This document shows, piece after piece, positions 41,907-50,424 of a DNA stretch of 64,000 bases. A model generated the notes under the pieces. It saw only the letters and a program-made list of their open reading frames with translations, had not been told where the DNA came from and did not search any database. The DNA lies in NCBI GenBank assembly GCA_934755305.1, contig CAKVLD010000007.1, forward strand, positions 1 to 64,000, read 5' to 3'. The position numbers and the translations under genes were made by a program. This DNA comes from an uncultured Clostridium sp. (lineage in GTDB: Bacteria; Bacillota; Clostridia; Clostridiales; Clostridiaceae). Numbering within the stretch: the first letter of the stretch is position 1; each line of letters begins with the position of its first letter.

Positions 41907-42632
41907 TTATTCTTTAACATTTGTCCATATTTTATATTTTACATTAGGATTAACTCCATTAAGCTTAAATAAATCGCTAATAGTTACAAATTCATAACCT
42001 CTTATCTTAAGTAATCTTATTATACTAGGTAATGCTTTTACTGTATTATCATTTCCTTCAAAGTCATGTAATAATATAATATCCCCATCCTTAACATTAC
42101 TAACAATAGTCTTAATACGTTTTGTTACAGATACAGAAGAATCCCAATCATCACATCCAACCCCACAAATGAAAGGTAAATCAATATTATTATACATTGT
42201 ATCACTTACAGCAATATATGGTGGTCTAAAAAATTTAGCCTCGTATCCAACTGCATCTTTAATAGCTTTAGATGTATCATTAATTTCTTTTTTAAGTTCC
42301 TCAGCAGTCATTTTGTCCATATAACTGTGACTCCATGAATGGCTGGCAAGTTCACATCCTAAATTAACAGCTCTTTGCATAATAGGCTGTGTATTGCTGT
42401 TTATTTGACTACCTATTAAGAAAAATGAAGCTTTAACATTGTACTTTTCCAAAATATCCAAAACTTTTGGTGTAGTTATTGAAGGCCCATCATCAAATGT
42501 AAGAGCAACTCTTTTTTTTGATGTATTTGATAACACTCCACTTGCAGATACTTGTATCCCTCCCCCCATATTAAAGAAAGTACAAGTAATAATAAAAGCA
42601 ACTAATATAGTCAAAAACTTTTTAATTTTCAT
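41907..42632 (-). CDS. Polysaccharide deacetylase (NodB homology domain), secreted or membrane-anchored
   Basis: A 241-residue protein with an N-terminal hydrophobic signal (KKFLTILVAFIITCTFF) and a NodB domain from about residue 40. Motif 1 is ALTFDDGPS with the catalytic base and a metal Asp; motif 2 is SHSWSH with the two metal histidines; motif 3 is RPPY; the final motif is ILLHD. All catalytic residues are present. Related clostridial proteins de-N-acetylate peptidoglycan or other surface polymers. It has a good AAGGAGG site and its own terminator, and lies downstream of glmM. Confidence 0.92.
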   Translation of the reverse strand: MKIKKFLTILVAFIITCTFFNMGGGIQVSASGVLSNTSKKRVALTFDDGPSITTPKVLDILEKYNVKASFFLIGSQINSNTQPIMQRAVNLGCELASHSWSHSYMDKMTAEELKKEINDTSKAIKDAVGYEAKFFRPPYIAVSDTMYNNIDLPFICGVGCDDWDSSVSVTKRIKTIVSNVKDGDIILLHDFEGNDNTVKALPSIIRLLKIRGYEFVTISDLFKLNGVNPNVKYKIWTNVKE

Positions 42633-42767
42633 AACAACCTCCTTGTTTTAACATTATGTTGTAACAATGTAACTTTATTGAAATATTTCTTTACTTTAAA
42701 ATATAATTATGAGACTGTCATGTCAACCATTTTTGAAATATATAGATTAAATTTGTATTTTTTCACA

Positions 42768-42822
42768 AAAAAATCTCGAAGTATTTACTTGCTTTTATTT
42801 GTAAAATACTTCAAGATTTCTT
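42768..42822 (-). terminator. Intrinsic terminator after glmM
   Basis: On the minus strand AAATCTTGAAGTATTTTAC pairs with GTAAATACTTCGAGATTT around a loop of about 15 nt and is followed by seven T. Confidence 0.85.
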
Positions 42823-42827
42823 TTATA

Positions 42828-44174
42828 TTACTTACATTTTGCAACTATCATATCTGCAAGATTATGAGCCATCTTATCTATTTCTTCTTGATTTTCACCT
42901 TCAAGCATTACTCTAACTAATGGTTCAGTTCCAGAAGGTCTTATTAAAACTCTTCCTTTTCCATGTAAGCTTTCTTCTATTCTCTTAATTTCATTTTTTA
43001 TTTCTTCATCTTCTAAATATATATTTTTCATTTCATTAGGAACTTTAGCATTAGCTAAAACTTGTGGAAGCTCCTTCATAATAGAACATAATTCACTTAA
43101 TGATTTATTTTCTTTCTTAACTATAGATGCAATTTGAAGAGCTGTAACTAATCCATCTCCTGTAGTGTTATGATTTAAGAATATAATATGTCCTGATTGT
43201 TCCCCACCAAGTACATAGTTACCTTTAATCATTTCTTCTAGTACATATCTATCTCCAACCTTAGTTGTTATAGTCTTCATCCCTTGTTCTTTACAAGCTA
43301 TTTGAAGTCCTAAATTACTCATTACAGTTACAACTATTGTATCATCTTTTAATTTATTTGTTTCCTTTAAGTGCTTTCCACAAAGTGTTAAGATAAAGTC
43401 TCCATCAACTAACTTACCATTTTCATCAACTGCTAAACATCTATCAGCATCTCCATCAAAAGCAAATCCTACATTACATCCATTTTCAACTACATATTTC
43501 ATTAATTCTTCTGGATGAGTTGATCCACATTTTTCATTTATGTTAGTTCCATCTGGTGTGTTATTAATTACACATACTTCAGCTCCTAAATCTTTAAAAG
43601 CTTTAACAGATGATTTATATGATGCTCCATTAGCGCAATCTAAAGCTATCTTTAATCCAGATAAATCTACTGATACAGTACTCTTAGCAAATTTTATGTA
43701 ATCTTCTAAAGCGTCCTTTTCTATAAACTCTCTACCTAAGTTAACTCCTACTGGACTTGGAACACCAGCAAAGTTATTTTCTATAGTACTTTGAATTTGA
43801 TCTTCCAATTCATCTGATAACTTATATCCTCTAGCATCAAAGAACTTAATTCCATTATATTCAACAGGATTATGAGATGCAGATATCATTACACCAGCAT
43901 CTGCTCCATATTCTCTTGTTAAATGTGCAACTGCTGGAGTTGGTACTACTCCTAATACAACAGCTTCTGCCCCTACTGATAATATTCCAGCTACTAATGC
44001 AGCTTCTAACATATCACCTGAAATTCTAGTATCTTTCCCAACTAATATTTTTGGTTTATGTGTCCCTTCAGTTAAAACAAAAGCTCCAGCTCTACCAAGA
44101 CTATAAGCAAGCTCTGCTGTTAATTCAGTATTAGCAATTCCTCTAACTCCATCAGTTCCAAACATTCTACTCAT
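42828..44174 (-). CDS. glmM: Phosphoglucosamine mutase
   Basis: GlmM turns glucosamine-6-phosphate, the GlmS product, into glucosamine-1-phosphate for UDP-GlcNAc synthesis. The 448-residue protein has the GTDGVRGIAN start, the phosphoserine loop MISASHNP with Ser100, the metal loop DGDADRCL, the sugar-binding GGEQSGHI and the phosphate-binding RPSGTEPLVRV. In many Firmicutes it forms an operon with cdaA and cdaR and its protein restrains CdaA; here cdaA-cdaR lie 6 kb away at 50423-52485. A GAGGT site precedes the start. Confidence 0.97.
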   Translation of the reverse strand: MSRMFGTDGVRGIANTELTAELAYSLGRAGAFVLTEGTHKPKILVGKDTRISGDMLEAALVAGILSVGAEAVVLGVVPTPAVAHLTREYGADAGVMISASHNPVEYNGIKFFDARGYKLSDELEDQIQSTIENNFAGVPSPVGVNLGREFIEKDALEDYIKFAKSTVSVDLSGLKIALDCANGASYKSSVKAFKDLGAEVCVINNTPDGTNINEKCGSTHPEELMKYVVENGCNVGFAFDGDADRCLAVDENGKLVDGDFILTLCGKHLKETNKLKDDTIVVTVMSNLGLQIACKEQGMKTITTKVGDRYVLEEMIKGNYVLGGEQSGHIIFLNHNTTGDGLVTALQIASIVKKENKSLSELCSIMKELPQVLANAKVPNEMKNIYLEDEEIKNEIKRIEESLHGKGRVLIRPSGTEPLVRVMLEGENQEEIDKMAHNLADMIVAKCK

Positions 44175-44256
44175 ATATATACCTCACTAAATTACTTAAA
44201 TAATATTCTATTTTTTCTATACATTAGTATAATATTTAATTTTAATTATATCAACT

Positions 44257-44556
44257 TTAGATTTCCTTAAGTCTATCTAAAACTACATTATAACCATTAC
44301 TTCCATAATTAACACATCTATTTACTCTGCTTATAGTAGCAGTACTAGCACCTGTAGTACTTGCAATTTCAGCATATGTTTTCTTTTCACTTAAAAGTTT
44401 TGCTACATGTATTCTTTGAGCTAATGCCTTTATTTCATTTATAGTAGCCACATCTTCAAAAAATCTATAACATTCTTCTAAATTTTCTAGCTTTAAGATT
44501 GCTTTAAATAATAAATCCATTTCTTCACTCTTTAGTTTCGATTCATAAGTATTCAC
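44257..44556 (-). CDS. TrpR-like YerC/YecD family DNA-binding protein
   Basis: A 99-residue all-helical protein with a TrpR-type helix-turn-helix at about residues 59-80: KTYAEIASTTGASTATISRV followed by NRCVNYG. The ELKALAQR-like segment INEIKALAQRIHVAKLL is typical of YerC. The family has TrpR folds but no shown tryptophan binding, and the target genes are unknown. The start is a GTG at 44556 with GGGAGTGA upstream. It lies 82 nt before glmM in the same direction and may be cotranscribed. Confidence 0.88.
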   Translation of the reverse strand: MNTYESKLKSEEMDLLFKAILKLENLEECYRFFEDVATINEIKALAQRIHVAKLLSEKKTYAEIASTTGASTATISRVNRCVNYGSNGYNVVLDRLKEI

Positions 44557-44674
44557 GTCATCACTCCCAAATCATTTATTCCACATATAATTATACTTAA
44601 AGCTTTACTAGCTCACAACTTTATTATACTAAATTAGTTAATTAAAACTTTTTTCTTAATAAATACCATGCTCA

Positions 44675-45505
44675 TTATACTTCCGTATTTCTTTCACCAT
44701 CAGGATTAGTCATTCTAGTTAATCCTTCATTAGCTAAATCAGTATAAATATTTTGAGTTGGTAAAAGCCATACTTCTCCTACCCCTGAGTAAACATTTAA
44801 TAAACCTTCTCCGTTAGTAACAGACCCCATGATTGATGAAGATTTTTCCACAGTAAACTTTACATTACTTGTCCTAAGTACAACAAAATTCCCATCTACC
44901 TTTAAGGTATCATTAAACAACTTACACTTAAAAATTTCTGATTCTGGTACAGGTAATTCTAAGACTACTATTCCACTACCTTTAATACTTGTTTGACATA
45001 TTCCTTCATTTCCAAAAAACACAGATGATACTGTCTTTTGCATAGCAGCTCCTACTTCTACTGAGTCTTCACAAGCATAAAAAATCCCATCATCTACTAT
45101 AATCTCTTCATCTTCTAATTCTACTAGAGCATAATGACCAAAGGATGGCTCTAAAAAGATTTCTCCTGAACCTTCATAAGTAGGCTTAAACATAGTTTCT
45201 CCTGTTAGCTTACTATTAATAAACTTTTTCCCAAGGCCTAAAACTCCACCAGTTTTACTTTGTATTTCTATATCACCTTTCATATAACTTAAAGCACCTG
45301 ATTCAAGAGTTACTGCACTATCCTCTAAAATAATTCTAACTTGTCTAAGTCTTATACCAGCCTCATTCATAATATTAAGACCTAAAGCTGTTTTTATATC
45401 AGTAGCACCTTGTAATTTTTCATATTCTAAAACTTGAAATTTTGAATCATTGGACATTTCTGATATTAAATTTAATTTATTATCTGGATTTATATTACTT
45501 CTCAT
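44675..45505 (-). CDS. AIM24 family protein
   Basis: A 276-residue protein rich in beta strands. It has the AIM24/TerD-like pattern of paired glycine loops: ALSYMKGDIEIQSKTGG, LTGETMFKPTYEGSGEIFLE, then NEGICQTSIKGSGIVVLELP and GEGLLNVYSGVGEVWLLP. There is no signal peptide or membrane span. The bacterial role is unknown; in yeast the namesake affects mitochondrial inner-membrane organisation. It diverges from the plus-strand gene at 45587 across an 80-nt spacer that must hold promoters for both. Confidence 0.85.
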   Translation of the reverse strand: MRSNINPDNKLNLISEMSNDSKFQVLEYEKLQGATDIKTALGLNIMNEAGIRLRQVRIILEDSAVTLESGALSYMKGDIEIQSKTGGVLGLGKKFINSKLTGETMFKPTYEGSGEIFLEPSFGHYALVELEDEEIIVDDGIFYACEDSVEVGAAMQKTVSSVFFGNEGICQTSIKGSGIVVLELPVPESEIFKCKLFNDTLKVDGNFVVLRTSNVKFTVEKSSSIMGSVTNGEGLLNVYSGVGEVWLLPTQNIYTDLANEGLTRMTNPDGERNTEV

Positions 45506-45586
45506 AGTATCACACCCCTTAATTTTTAATACTATTTTATCATAATGGTAATAATAACAATAAATCTATAAAAAGAAGGTGTTATT

Positions 45587-46126
45587 ATGTGCTCAAAGAA
45601 GACTTTATTTATATTTTTAATACTTTTCACTTGTTCAATATTATTAACAAGAATATTTATATCTAATCAAACAAAAAATCAAATTGTTCTTTCATCACCA
45701 AGAGAGAATTTTTCTCCAACAGATACCTTTAAAACAGGTTTTATAAAATATTTTAGAGAAAAAGAAGGTACCACCATAGTATTTATGGACAATATAGAAT
45801 TTTATATGAATGAAGATGCAAAAAGAGAATATCTTAAAGACAACAAAGAAATTTCACAAATAGAATGGGGAAATGATTATTATTACAGAAACATAGAAAA
45901 AAATATAATTCCCTATGAACTATCAAAAGACGTTAAAATTTATATATGTAACTTTGCCATTAATCCATCCACAAGTTCTGTAGAATTAGTTCCTATTTCT
46001 GTGGATACTTTAAAAGAGTATGTTAATAACTCCAAAAAAGAAAAATTAGATGAGAGAGCTTTTCTATTTAATTTCCAGTTAAAAAACAATAAAATAATAA
46101 AACTAGAAATGCAATATACCCCTTAA
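45587..46126 (+). CDS. Membrane-anchored or secreted protein of unknown function
   Basis: A 179-residue protein with one N-terminal hydrophobic segment (LFIFLILFTCSILLTRIFI, residues 7-25) and a polar remainder. The segment could be an anchor or signal; a lipobox is not convincing (FTCS lacks the usual following pattern). The outer part mixes strands and helices (GTTIVFMDNIEFYMN, KDVKIYICNFAIN) with no motif I recognise. A good AAGAAGGTG site sets the start. It is convergent with buk. Confidence 0.7.
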   Translation: MCSKKTLFIFLILFTCSILLTRIFISNQTKNQIVLSSPRENFSPTDTFKTGFIKYFREKEGTTIVFMDNIEFYMNEDAKREYLKDNKEISQIEWGNDYYYRNIEKNIIPYELSKDVKIYICNFAINPSTSSVELVPISVDTLKEYVNNSKKEKLDERAFLFNFQLKNNKIIKLEMQYTP

Positions 46127-46185
46127 TCTAGTATTTAAGCCATTTTGCATAAAAACATTTGCATCAAAAAAACATATACATCAAA

Positions 46186-46225
46186 AGCATATATACATAT
46201 TATATTTTTTTGATGTATATATGCT
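46186..46225. other. Hairpin downstream of the 45587 gene
   Basis: AGCATATATACAT (46186-46198) pairs perfectly with ATGTATATATGCT (46213-46225). The loop, not the tail, holds a T run. It may help to end or stabilise the upstream plus-strand transcript. Confidence 0.45.
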
Positions 46226-46276
46226 CATAAAATACATAGATAAGTTTATCTATTATTAGTTTAGGGTTATGTACAC

Positions 46277-46484
46277 AAAAAAAGATTGTTGTATTTGGCG
46301 GAGAAGGGCATTTTGACAAAGCTTTAGAACTTCATCTTTGAAATAATTAATAGGACGTCCTAGAAATCTGATTGTTTGAACTTATGTGAGTTTTCAGATT
46401 TCCATCCTATTAATTATTTTGAAGATAGAAGTTCTTGCTGAAGTCAAACTAGCCCATTCGGAGCCAAATACAACAATCTTTTTT
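46277..46484. repeat. 205-bp imperfect palindromic element between convergent genes
   Basis: The ends are perfect 19-bp inverted repeats: AAAGATTGTTGTATTTGGC at 46281-46299 and its complement at 46463-46481, with A and T runs outside both. Inside, further blocks pair in order, including AAATAATTAATAGGA (46340-46354) with its exact complement at 46405-46419. The whole folds into one long interrupted hairpin. It has no reading frame. It may be a bidirectional terminator, a palindromic MITE-like element, or a structured RNA. Confidence 0.8.
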
Positions 46485-46503
46485 AATTACCATAACACCT
46501 AAA

Positions 46504-47571
46504 CTAATAAACCTTAGCTTCTTCTTCACCATCTAGTACTCTTATAGCACCTTGTGCTAGAGCAAGTAATTCATCTTCTCCAGGATAAACAGTAACAGGG
46601 GCTATCCACTCTACATTTCCCTTTAAATCTGGAACTAATGTAGGAGAATATGCAATACCTCCAGTTAATATTATCTGATCAACTTTTCCATTTAAAACAG
46701 CTGACATTTCACCGATAGATTTTGTAATTTGATATAAGAACGCTTTATAAATTGCTTCACATTCCTTATCTCCTGCTTCCATCTTATCGATAGTACCCTT
46801 AACATCGTTAGTATTTAAATAACCAACAAAACCGCCTTTACCAACAACTTTACTATAAACTTCATTTTCAGTATACTTACCACTAAAGCACATTTTTATT
46901 AAATCACCAGCAGGTACTGCTCCTGATCTTTCTGGTGAGAAAGGTCCATCTCCATCTAAAGTATTATTTACATCTATAACTCTTCCAGCTCTATGAGCTC
47001 CAACAGAAACTCCTCCACCCATATGAACTACTACAAGATTTAATTCATTATATGATTTTCCAATTTCTTTAGCATATCTCTTAGCTACTGCCTTTTGATT
47101 CAAAGCATGGAATATACTTCTTCTCTTTAATTCTGGCATTCCTGAAATTCTTGCTACATCTTGTAATTCATCAGTAACCACTGGATCTACTATAAATGAT
47201 GGTAATCCTAATTCATCAGCTATTGATCTAGCTAAAACTCCTCCAAGATTTGATGCATGAGGTCCATATTTACCTGATTTTAAATCTTCTATCATTGCAT
47301 CATTTACCTTGTAAGTTCCGCCTTCTACTGGTTTTAATAAACCACCTCTACCTACTACAGCATCTAAAGTTTTTAAATCAAAATTTTTATCCTTAAGTAC
47401 TTTTAATATAACTTCTTTTCTGAATGTAAATTGATCATATATTGTTGTATATCTCTTAATTTCTTCATTTGTATGTCTTAATGTTTCTTCAAATAATTCT
47501 TTTTCACCTTTGTATACACCTATTTTGGTTGAAGTTGAACCTGGATTAATTATTAATAACATATATGACAT
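46504..47571 (-). CDS. buk: Butyrate kinase
   Basis: Buk phosphorylates ADP from butyryl phosphate, the ATP-yielding last step of butyrate fermentation. The 355-residue ASKHA-fold kinase shows LLIINPGSTSTKIGV (phosphate 1), VVGRGGLLKPV, NLVVVHMGGGVSVGAH and the ILTGGIAYSPT adenosine region. Length and motifs match the clostridial enzyme. It is 34 nt behind ptb, the usual operon order. A GGGGG site precedes the ATG. Confidence 0.97.
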   Translation of the reverse strand: MSYMLLIINPGSTSTKIGVYKGEKELFEETLRHTNEEIKRYTTIYDQFTFRKEVILKVLKDKNFDLKTLDAVVGRGGLLKPVEGGTYKVNDAMIEDLKSGKYGPHASNLGGVLARSIADELGLPSFIVDPVVTDELQDVARISGMPELKRRSIFHALNQKAVAKRYAKEIGKSYNELNLVVVHMGGGVSVGAHRAGRVIDVNNTLDGDGPFSPERSGAVPAGDLIKMCFSGKYTENEVYSKVVGKGGFVGYLNTNDVKGTIDKMEAGDKECEAIYKAFLYQITKSIGEMSAVLNGKVDQIILTGGIAYSPTLVPDLKGNVEWIAPVTVYPGEDELLALAQGAIRVLDGEEEAKVY

Positions 47572-47605
47572 ATTTAAAGTTCCCCCTATTTACTTTTATT
47601 TATCT

Positions 47606-48514
47606 TTATTTACCAGCTTCTGCAACTACAGCAGCTAGTGCTATTGAATTAACTTTAGTTTCAAAACTATCTGCTCTTGAAGTTAATATAACTGGTGCAG
47701 ATGTTCCTACTAATAATCCACCATTTCTTGTCTCTGCAGTATATGTTAATGTTTTATACATAACATTAGCTGTTTCAATATTTGGTAACATAATTATATC
47801 TGCTTTTCCAGCTACAGGTCCTGTAATTCCTTTATGATGAGCAGCTTCTTCTGATAATGCATTATCAAGTGCAAGAGGTCCATCTACTATACATCCTTTA
47901 ATTTGTCCTCTATCACTCATCTTTGATAATAATGAAGCATCTACAGTAGCTGGCATATCTGGATTTACAACCTCTACAGCACATACTGGTGCAACCTTTG
48001 GACACTCTATTCCACAAGCATGAGCAACATATACAGAGTTATTTACTATTTGAACTTTAGCTTTTAAATCAGGATATGTGTTAAATGCAGCATCAGTTAA
48101 AAATATTAATCTATCAAATCCTTTAATTTCAAATACTGATACATGTGACATAACCTTACCTGTTCTAAGACCAACTTCCTTATTTAAAACACTTCTTAAG
48201 AAAGTAGCTGTATCAACAAGACCTTTCATAACCATATCTGCTTTACCACTAGATACTAATTGTACAGCAAAAAGTGCTGCTTTCTTTACATCTGCTTCAT
48301 GAATAACCTCATATTGAGTTAAATCCATACCAATAGTTTTTGCAACTTCTTTAATCTTTTCCTTATCTCCTACTAATATGGCATCTGCAATACCTTTATC
48401 CTTTGCAGCTTTAACTGCTTCAAGTACAGGCTTGTCTTGAGCTACTGCTACTGCTAACTTCTTTCTTTTACACTCTTTAACCTTTGATAATAAATCATCA
48501 AAACTTTTACTCAT
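47606..48514 (-). CDS. ptb: Phosphate butyryltransferase
   Basis: Ptb converts butyryl-CoA and phosphate to butyryl phosphate, the substrate of Buk. The 302-residue protein belongs to the phosphate acetyl/butyryltransferase family: ADMVMKGLVDTATFLRSVLN, then FLTDAAFNTYPDL, GCIVDGPLALDNA and ADIIMLPNIETANVMYKTL. It is the first gene of ptb-buk, with an AAGAAGGTG site and a Rex-like operator upstream, consistent with redox control of fermentation. Confidence 0.97.
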   Translation of the reverse strand: MSKSFDDLLSKVKECKRKKLAVAVAQDKPVLEAVKAAKDKGIADAILVGDKEKIKEVAKTIGMDLTQYEVIHEADVKKAALFAVQLVSSGKADMVMKGLVDTATFLRSVLNKEVGLRTGKVMSHVSVFEIKGFDRLIFLTDAAFNTYPDLKAKVQIVNNSVYVAHACGIECPKVAPVCAVEVVNPDMPATVDASLLSKMSDRGQIKGCIVDGPLALDNALSEEAAHHKGITGPVAGKADIIMLPNIETANVMYKTLTYTAETRNGGLLVGTSAPVILTSRADSFETKVNSIALAAVVAEAGK

Positions 48515-48602
48515 TTTACTACACCTTCTTGTTATTTTTTATCCCATTAATTTAATTTTTTAATAGCTCTTTATCAGAAATATACAAAATATCTAGAATA
48601 GT

Positions 48603-48620
48603 GTGTTAATTTTATAACAA
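48603..48620 (-). promoter_or_regulatory. Rex-like operator upstream of ptb-buk
   Basis: On the minus strand TTGTTATAAAATTAACAC matches the Rex consensus TTGTTAANNNNTTAACAA at 12 of its 14 fixed positions. It lies about 90 nt upstream of ptb. Rex senses the NADH/NAD+ ratio and controls fermentation genes in clostridia. The regulator itself is not in this window. Confidence 0.5.
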
Positions 48621-48661
48621 TCCATAGTATAAAATTGACATTTCTGTTACTTTTATTGTAA

Positions 48662-48698
48662 CAAAAAATATTCTGAAAACTTAAATTTTCAGAATATT
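48662..48698 (-). terminator. Intrinsic terminator after the FAD oxidoreductase gene
   Basis: AATATTCTGAAAA pairs perfectly with TTTTCAGAATATT; a T run follows on the minus strand. Confidence 0.85.
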
Positions 48699-48740
48699 TT
48701 CTTAACTTTTTTTTACTTATTTTTATTTAATTGACCTATT

Positions 48741-50342
48741 TTACATTTCTTTATATTCCATAATTATTTTCTCAGCAATCTTTATTCCATCAACTGCTGC
48801 TGAGATTATTCCTCCAGCAAATCCTGCTCCTTCACCTGCTGGATATAAACCTTTTGCACTAATACTTTCTAAATTATCATTTCTACTTATTCTAACTGGT
48901 GCAGAAGTTCTAGTTTCTATTCCTGTTAATACAGCATCATCCATACCATATCCTTTAATTCTAGAATCGAACTTTACTATACCATCTTTTAAACTATTAA
49001 TTACATAGCTAGGTAAACATTCTTTCATTTCTCTAAGCTCATAACCTGCTGTATAAGATGGTTTAACAGTTCCTATTTTTGTACTCTTTTGATCCTTTAA
49101 AAAATCTCCCACTAATTGAACTGGTGCTTTATAATTTCCTCCACCTAATTCATAAGCAAGTCTTTCATAATGTCTTTGAAATTCCATTCCACTTAAAGGT
49201 GTATTGCCTTCAAAATCTTCTGGCCCTACAGTTACTACTAAAGCTGAATTAGCATTTTCTAAGTCTCTAGCATGATAGCTCATACCATTAGACACAAGTC
49301 TCTTTTCTTCTGATGCAGCAGCTACTACTACACCACCTGGGCACATACAAAATGAATATACCCCTCTCTTTGTTATTGGACTTTGATATGTTAATCTATA
49401 ATCTGCCGCCTTTAATCTTGGATGATTTGCAAACTTTCCATATTGACTTACATTAATGAGTTCTTGCGGATGTTCTATTCTAACTCCAACTGCAAAAGCT
49501 TTAGGTTCCATAAATATTCCTATTCTATGAAGCATTTCATAAGTATCTCTTGAGCTATGACCTATTGCAAGTACTAAAGCTTCACAAGGAACTTCTGATC
49601 CGTTTACTACTATGCTTTGAACTTTTCCATCTTTAATATTAATATTATCTAGTCTTGAATTAAAATGAATTTCTCCACCAAGAGATTTTATTTCTTCTCT
49701 TATATTCTTAACAACTACTTTAAGTATATCTGTACCAACATGAGGCTTACCTACATATTTTATTTCCTCAGGAGCACCATACTTTACAAGTTCCTTTAAT
49801 ATAAAGCTACATCTATTATCCTTTATTCTTGTAGTAAGCTTACCATCTGAGAATGCACCTGCTCCCCCTTCACCAAATTGAACATTAGATTCTAAGTTAA
49901 GGTCACTCTCACCTTTCCAAAAACTTTCCACAGTCTTTGTTCTATTATCCACATCTTCTCCACGCTCAAAAACAATAGGTTTATATCCTTCTCTAGCTAA
50001 AGTAAGAGCTGAAAATATTCCAGCTGGTCCAAAGCCAATTACTACCGGTCTTGAATTAAGCTTTTTAGTGCCATGTACAGTGTTTTCTTCAAATTCTGGT
50101 TCTTCTATTTTTGCATCCTTGCATTTAGCCTTTTTAAGTACTGATTTTTCACCATTACATTTTATATCAACACAATAATTAAATTTTATATTATCCTTTT
50201 TTCTAGCATCTATACTTTCTTTAACTATCTTAAGCTCTATTATCTCTTCCTCTTTGATTTTAAGAGTTTTAGAAACTTTCCTCTTTAGTAATTCTTGAGA
50301 TTCATCTATATTTAAACTTATATTATTAACTCTTATAGCCAT
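48741..50342 (-). CDS. FAD-dependent dehydrogenase (COG2509-type)
   Basis: A 533-residue flavoprotein. After an N-terminal ~85-residue domain comes the FAD-binding VVIGFGPAGIFSALTLAREG with VFERG, followed by QFGEGGAGAFSDGKL and NRCSFILKELV, which mark the COG2509 group of uncharacterised dehydrogenases. Near the C-terminus is AGEGAGFAGGIISAAVDGI, the second FAD contact. I start it at 50342 (MAIRVNNISL), where AGGAAG lies six bases upstream; the ATG at 50348 sits directly on that site. The substrate is unknown. It is 79 nt downstream of cdaR but separated by a terminator. Confidence 0.9.
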   Translation of the reverse strand: MAIRVNNISLNIDESQELLKRKVSKTLKIKEEEIIELKIVKESIDARKKDNIKFNYCVDIKCNGEKSVLKKAKCKDAKIEEPEFEENTVHGTKKLNSRPVVIGFGPAGIFSALTLAREGYKPIVFERGEDVDNRTKTVESFWKGESDLNLESNVQFGEGGAGAFSDGKLTTRIKDNRCSFILKELVKYGAPEEIKYVGKPHVGTDILKVVVKNIREEIKSLGGEIHFNSRLDNINIKDGKVQSIVVNGSEVPCEALVLAIGHSSRDTYEMLHRIGIFMEPKAFAVGVRIEHPQELINVSQYGKFANHPRLKAADYRLTYQSPITKRGVYSFCMCPGGVVVAAASEEKRLVSNGMSYHARDLENANSALVVTVGPEDFEGNTPLSGMEFQRHYERLAYELGGGNYKAPVQLVGDFLKDQKSTKIGTVKPSYTAGYELREMKECLPSYVINSLKDGIVKFDSRIKGYGMDDAVLTGIETRTSAPVRISRNDNLESISAKGLYPAGEGAGFAGGIISAAVDGIKIAEKIIMEYKEM

Positions 50343-50397
50343 AATCATCTTCCTTTTCTTTTATCCTTAGATAAACATTTTATACTAATATAACACA

Positions 50398-50424
50398 AAA
50401 AAAAGTGGCAATGCCACTTTTTTT
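50398..50424. terminator. Intrinsic terminator after cdaR
   Basis: AAAAGTGGC-ATT-GCCACTTTT with flanking A and T runs, overlapping the cdaR stop codon. Confidence 0.85.

Noticed and set aside
48647..48666. TGTTAC-N7-GTAACA inverted repeat upstream of ptb
   Set aside because: It overlaps the terminator of the preceding gene, lies far from ptb, and does not match a known operator as well as the Rex-like site.
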